NCBI GenBank assembly: GCA_964409675.1
Contig: CAYPEF010000018.1
Span: 1 to 22,997, forward strand
Source: CAYMDD01 sp964409675
GTDB taxonomy: Bacteria; Pseudomonadota; Alphaproteobacteria; Rickettsiales; SXRF01
Length of the DNA stretch: 22,997 nt
Direction: 5' to 3'
Part shown: positions 22,701 through 22,997 of the stretch, one piece after another
Layout: every line of letters begins with the position of its first letter
How positions within the stretch are numbered: position 1 is the first letter of the stretch
Program-made: the position numbers and the translations under genes
The notes under the pieces: generated by a model
The model's database searches: none
The model's input: only the letters and a program-made list of their open reading frames with translations
What the model was told of the DNA's origin: nothing

Positions 22701-22997
22701 CGCGCCGTCGATGCTGCGGCTTAAATCGAATTGCAGGGTAATCTGCGTATTGCCCAGAAAACTCGTAGAGGTCATCGAGGTGATGCCGGCGATGGTGGAG
22801 AATTGCCGCTCCAGCGGTGTTGCCACCGAAGACGCCATCGTCTCCGGGCTGGCGCCGTCCAGCGTGGCGGAGACCGATATGGTCGGAAAATCAATGCTCG
22901 GCAGGGCGCTCACCGCCAGCGTGCGGTACCCGGCCAGCCCGCCCACCATGATCGCCGCCATCAGCAAAATGGTAAACACCGGGCGGCGAATGCAGAA
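19800..22997 (-). CDS. RND efflux pump, HAE1 family (MdtB/MdtC-like), 5' end cut by window
   Basis: A second proton-driven RND pump. The reading frame stays open to the window edge: six codons (FCIRRP) precede the GTG at 22979, and FxIRRPVFTxLLM is the normal entry to TM1, so the true start lies a few codons beyond 22997 and the GTG is not the start. The visible 1065 codons hold the proton-relay pair DD (390-391 counting from the GTG, VGFVVDDAIVMLEN) and the TM10 Lys (GIVKKNAIMMIDFAI). The C-terminal half (LGMLYESFIHPVTILSGLPSAG) resembles MdtB/MdtC/MuxB pumps more than AcrB. The C-terminus ends in a basic tail (YQKKK). An adaptor gene, and perhaps a twin pump, are expected upstream outside the window. 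Confidence 0.95.
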   Translation of the reverse strand, partial: FCIRRPVFTILLMAAIMVGGLAGYRTLAVSALPSIDFPTISVSATLDGASPETMASSVATPLERQFSTIAGITSMTSTSFLGNTQITLQFDLSRSIDGAALDVQTAISATLRRLPKEMTTPPSFRKVNPADQPVLFVAVSSDTLPLSQVNEYADTLIGQRLSTLPGVAQVVIYGEQKYAVRIRLDPSKLAAQDISFDEMNKAIAAAASNAPVGVISGPKQLYNLQIAGQPSDAAGFRELVAVWRNGAPVRLKDLGTVLDDVQDNRSTAYINGKKTVVVAIQRQPDANTIEVVENVRKLLPVFKSQLPASVDLTPMFDRSVSVKSSVHDVQITLVLTIALVIGVIYLFLHNARATAIPALAVPLSIVATYGGMSLFGFSINNVSLMALTLCVGFVVDDAIVMLENIVRYIEEGMKPFDAALKGAREIGFTIISITFSLVAVFIPVLFMGGIVGRLFHEFAVTISFAILVSGFVSLTLTPMLCSRLLKADSHAQESRFDRAMEDAFRWLHSHYDRSLQWCLRHRLSILGVTVATLFISLYMFMDAKKGFFPLEDTGFIFGQTEAAQDISYDAMVAKQKQVAEIVRSDPAVDTVFYAVGGGRGALNTGRLFIGLKPRDTRASANDIIQRLRKSTTQVGGINVFMQPVQNIQIGGRLSKSLYQYTLQGNDLQELYQWSDKLTQTLTKERGFQDVTSDLQLKSLQASVQVDQQRAASLGLDYDLIRQGLYAAYGNAQVASLYTPSNDYAVIVEVAPEFQQSPESVGQLYLRGNTGKLVPLDALASIKRQLGPLSVNHQGQLPAVTISFNLSPEMSLSQAVERIHTIERDMKLPESISGNFQGTAQVFQAAAEGQGMLILIAIIVIYIILGMLYESFIHPVTILSGLPSAGIGAVLAIELVGWLRSFWGGTTMDLSVIAIVGIILLIGIVKKNAIMMIDFAINARHEGKEAEDAIYQACLLRFRPILMTTMAAIFGTLPIALGLGAGAELRQPLGIAVVGGLLTSQLLTLYITPVVYIGLEEVQHWLHGLAPRNRFLAVALIILLGVFVPLLFIAMWIEYQKKKAIPAVAS

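Noticed and set aside
22979..22979. GTG at 22979 as the start of the second RND pump
   Set aside because: The frame continues to the window edge as FCIRRP, the conserved N-terminal entry of RND pumps, so the real start lies outside.
1..22997. CRISPR array, tRNA/rRNA genes, insertion sequences, prophage or att sites
   Set aside because: No spaced direct-repeat array, cloverleaf-like sequence, transposase or integrase motif, or terminal repeat pair was found by eye on either strand.

Overview
The window looks like chromosome of a Gram-negative bacterium, most likely an alphaproteobacterium. The basis is GC-rich coding DNA with AT-rich gaps, the oxyR-ahpC-ahpD arrangement (AhpD rather than AhpF), the imelysin/di-haem oxidoreductase iron pair, and several envelope efflux systems. 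The taxonomic call is an inference. No tRNA, rRNA, CRISPR array, transposase or phage gene was seen, and no gene appears broken; the last one is cut by the window edge.

Layout. (1) 1-750: an Ohr-type organic peroxidase (minus strand) flanked by small two-hairpin palindromic repeats. (2) 749-2467: a minus-strand two-component pair, a soluble GAF histidine kinase with a Cph1-like core and a single-domain Rcp1/CheY-like response regulator. (3) 2468-2819: a gene-free, AT-rich divergent control region containing a perfect 7-3-7 palindrome and a 16-bp A/T palindrome. (4) 2820-8506: a complete tripartite RND drug-efflux operon (membrane fusion protein, inner-membrane pump, NodT/OprM-type outer-membrane lipoprotein). 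(5) 8521-10698: oxyR divergent from ahpC-ahpD, with a well-formed OxyR-type operator abutting the ahpC promoter. (6) 10724-13404: a terminator, then a Fur-box-controlled operon of an imelysin-family protein and a di-haem (DUF1111-type) lipoprotein. (7) 13490-14998: a small periplasmic metal-sensor-like protein, convergent with an unrecognised membrane protein. (8) 15168-22997: a minus-strand efflux block, tolC-macA-macB(ATPase)-macB(permease) with overlapping genes, preceded by a second RND pump (MdtB/MdtC-like) truncated at the window edge.

How it fits together. The window is a stress-defence and envelope-export region. Ohr and OxyR/AhpC/AhpD handle organic and hydrogen peroxides. The Fur-type operon links iron supply to the same neighbourhood. 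Three export machines (two RND, one MacAB) remove toxic compounds or export metabolites.

Most of the genes belong to known families. The less ordinary content is regulatory and structural: a legible OxyR operator/promoter module, a Fur box placed on a -35 element, a family of GTCA...TGAC palindromes recurring in intergenic DNA, a kinase/regulator pair with no DNA-binding output, an AhpD with Met in place of a catalytic-network His, and an orphan membrane protein. I do not see firm evidence for a wholly new multi-gene system.
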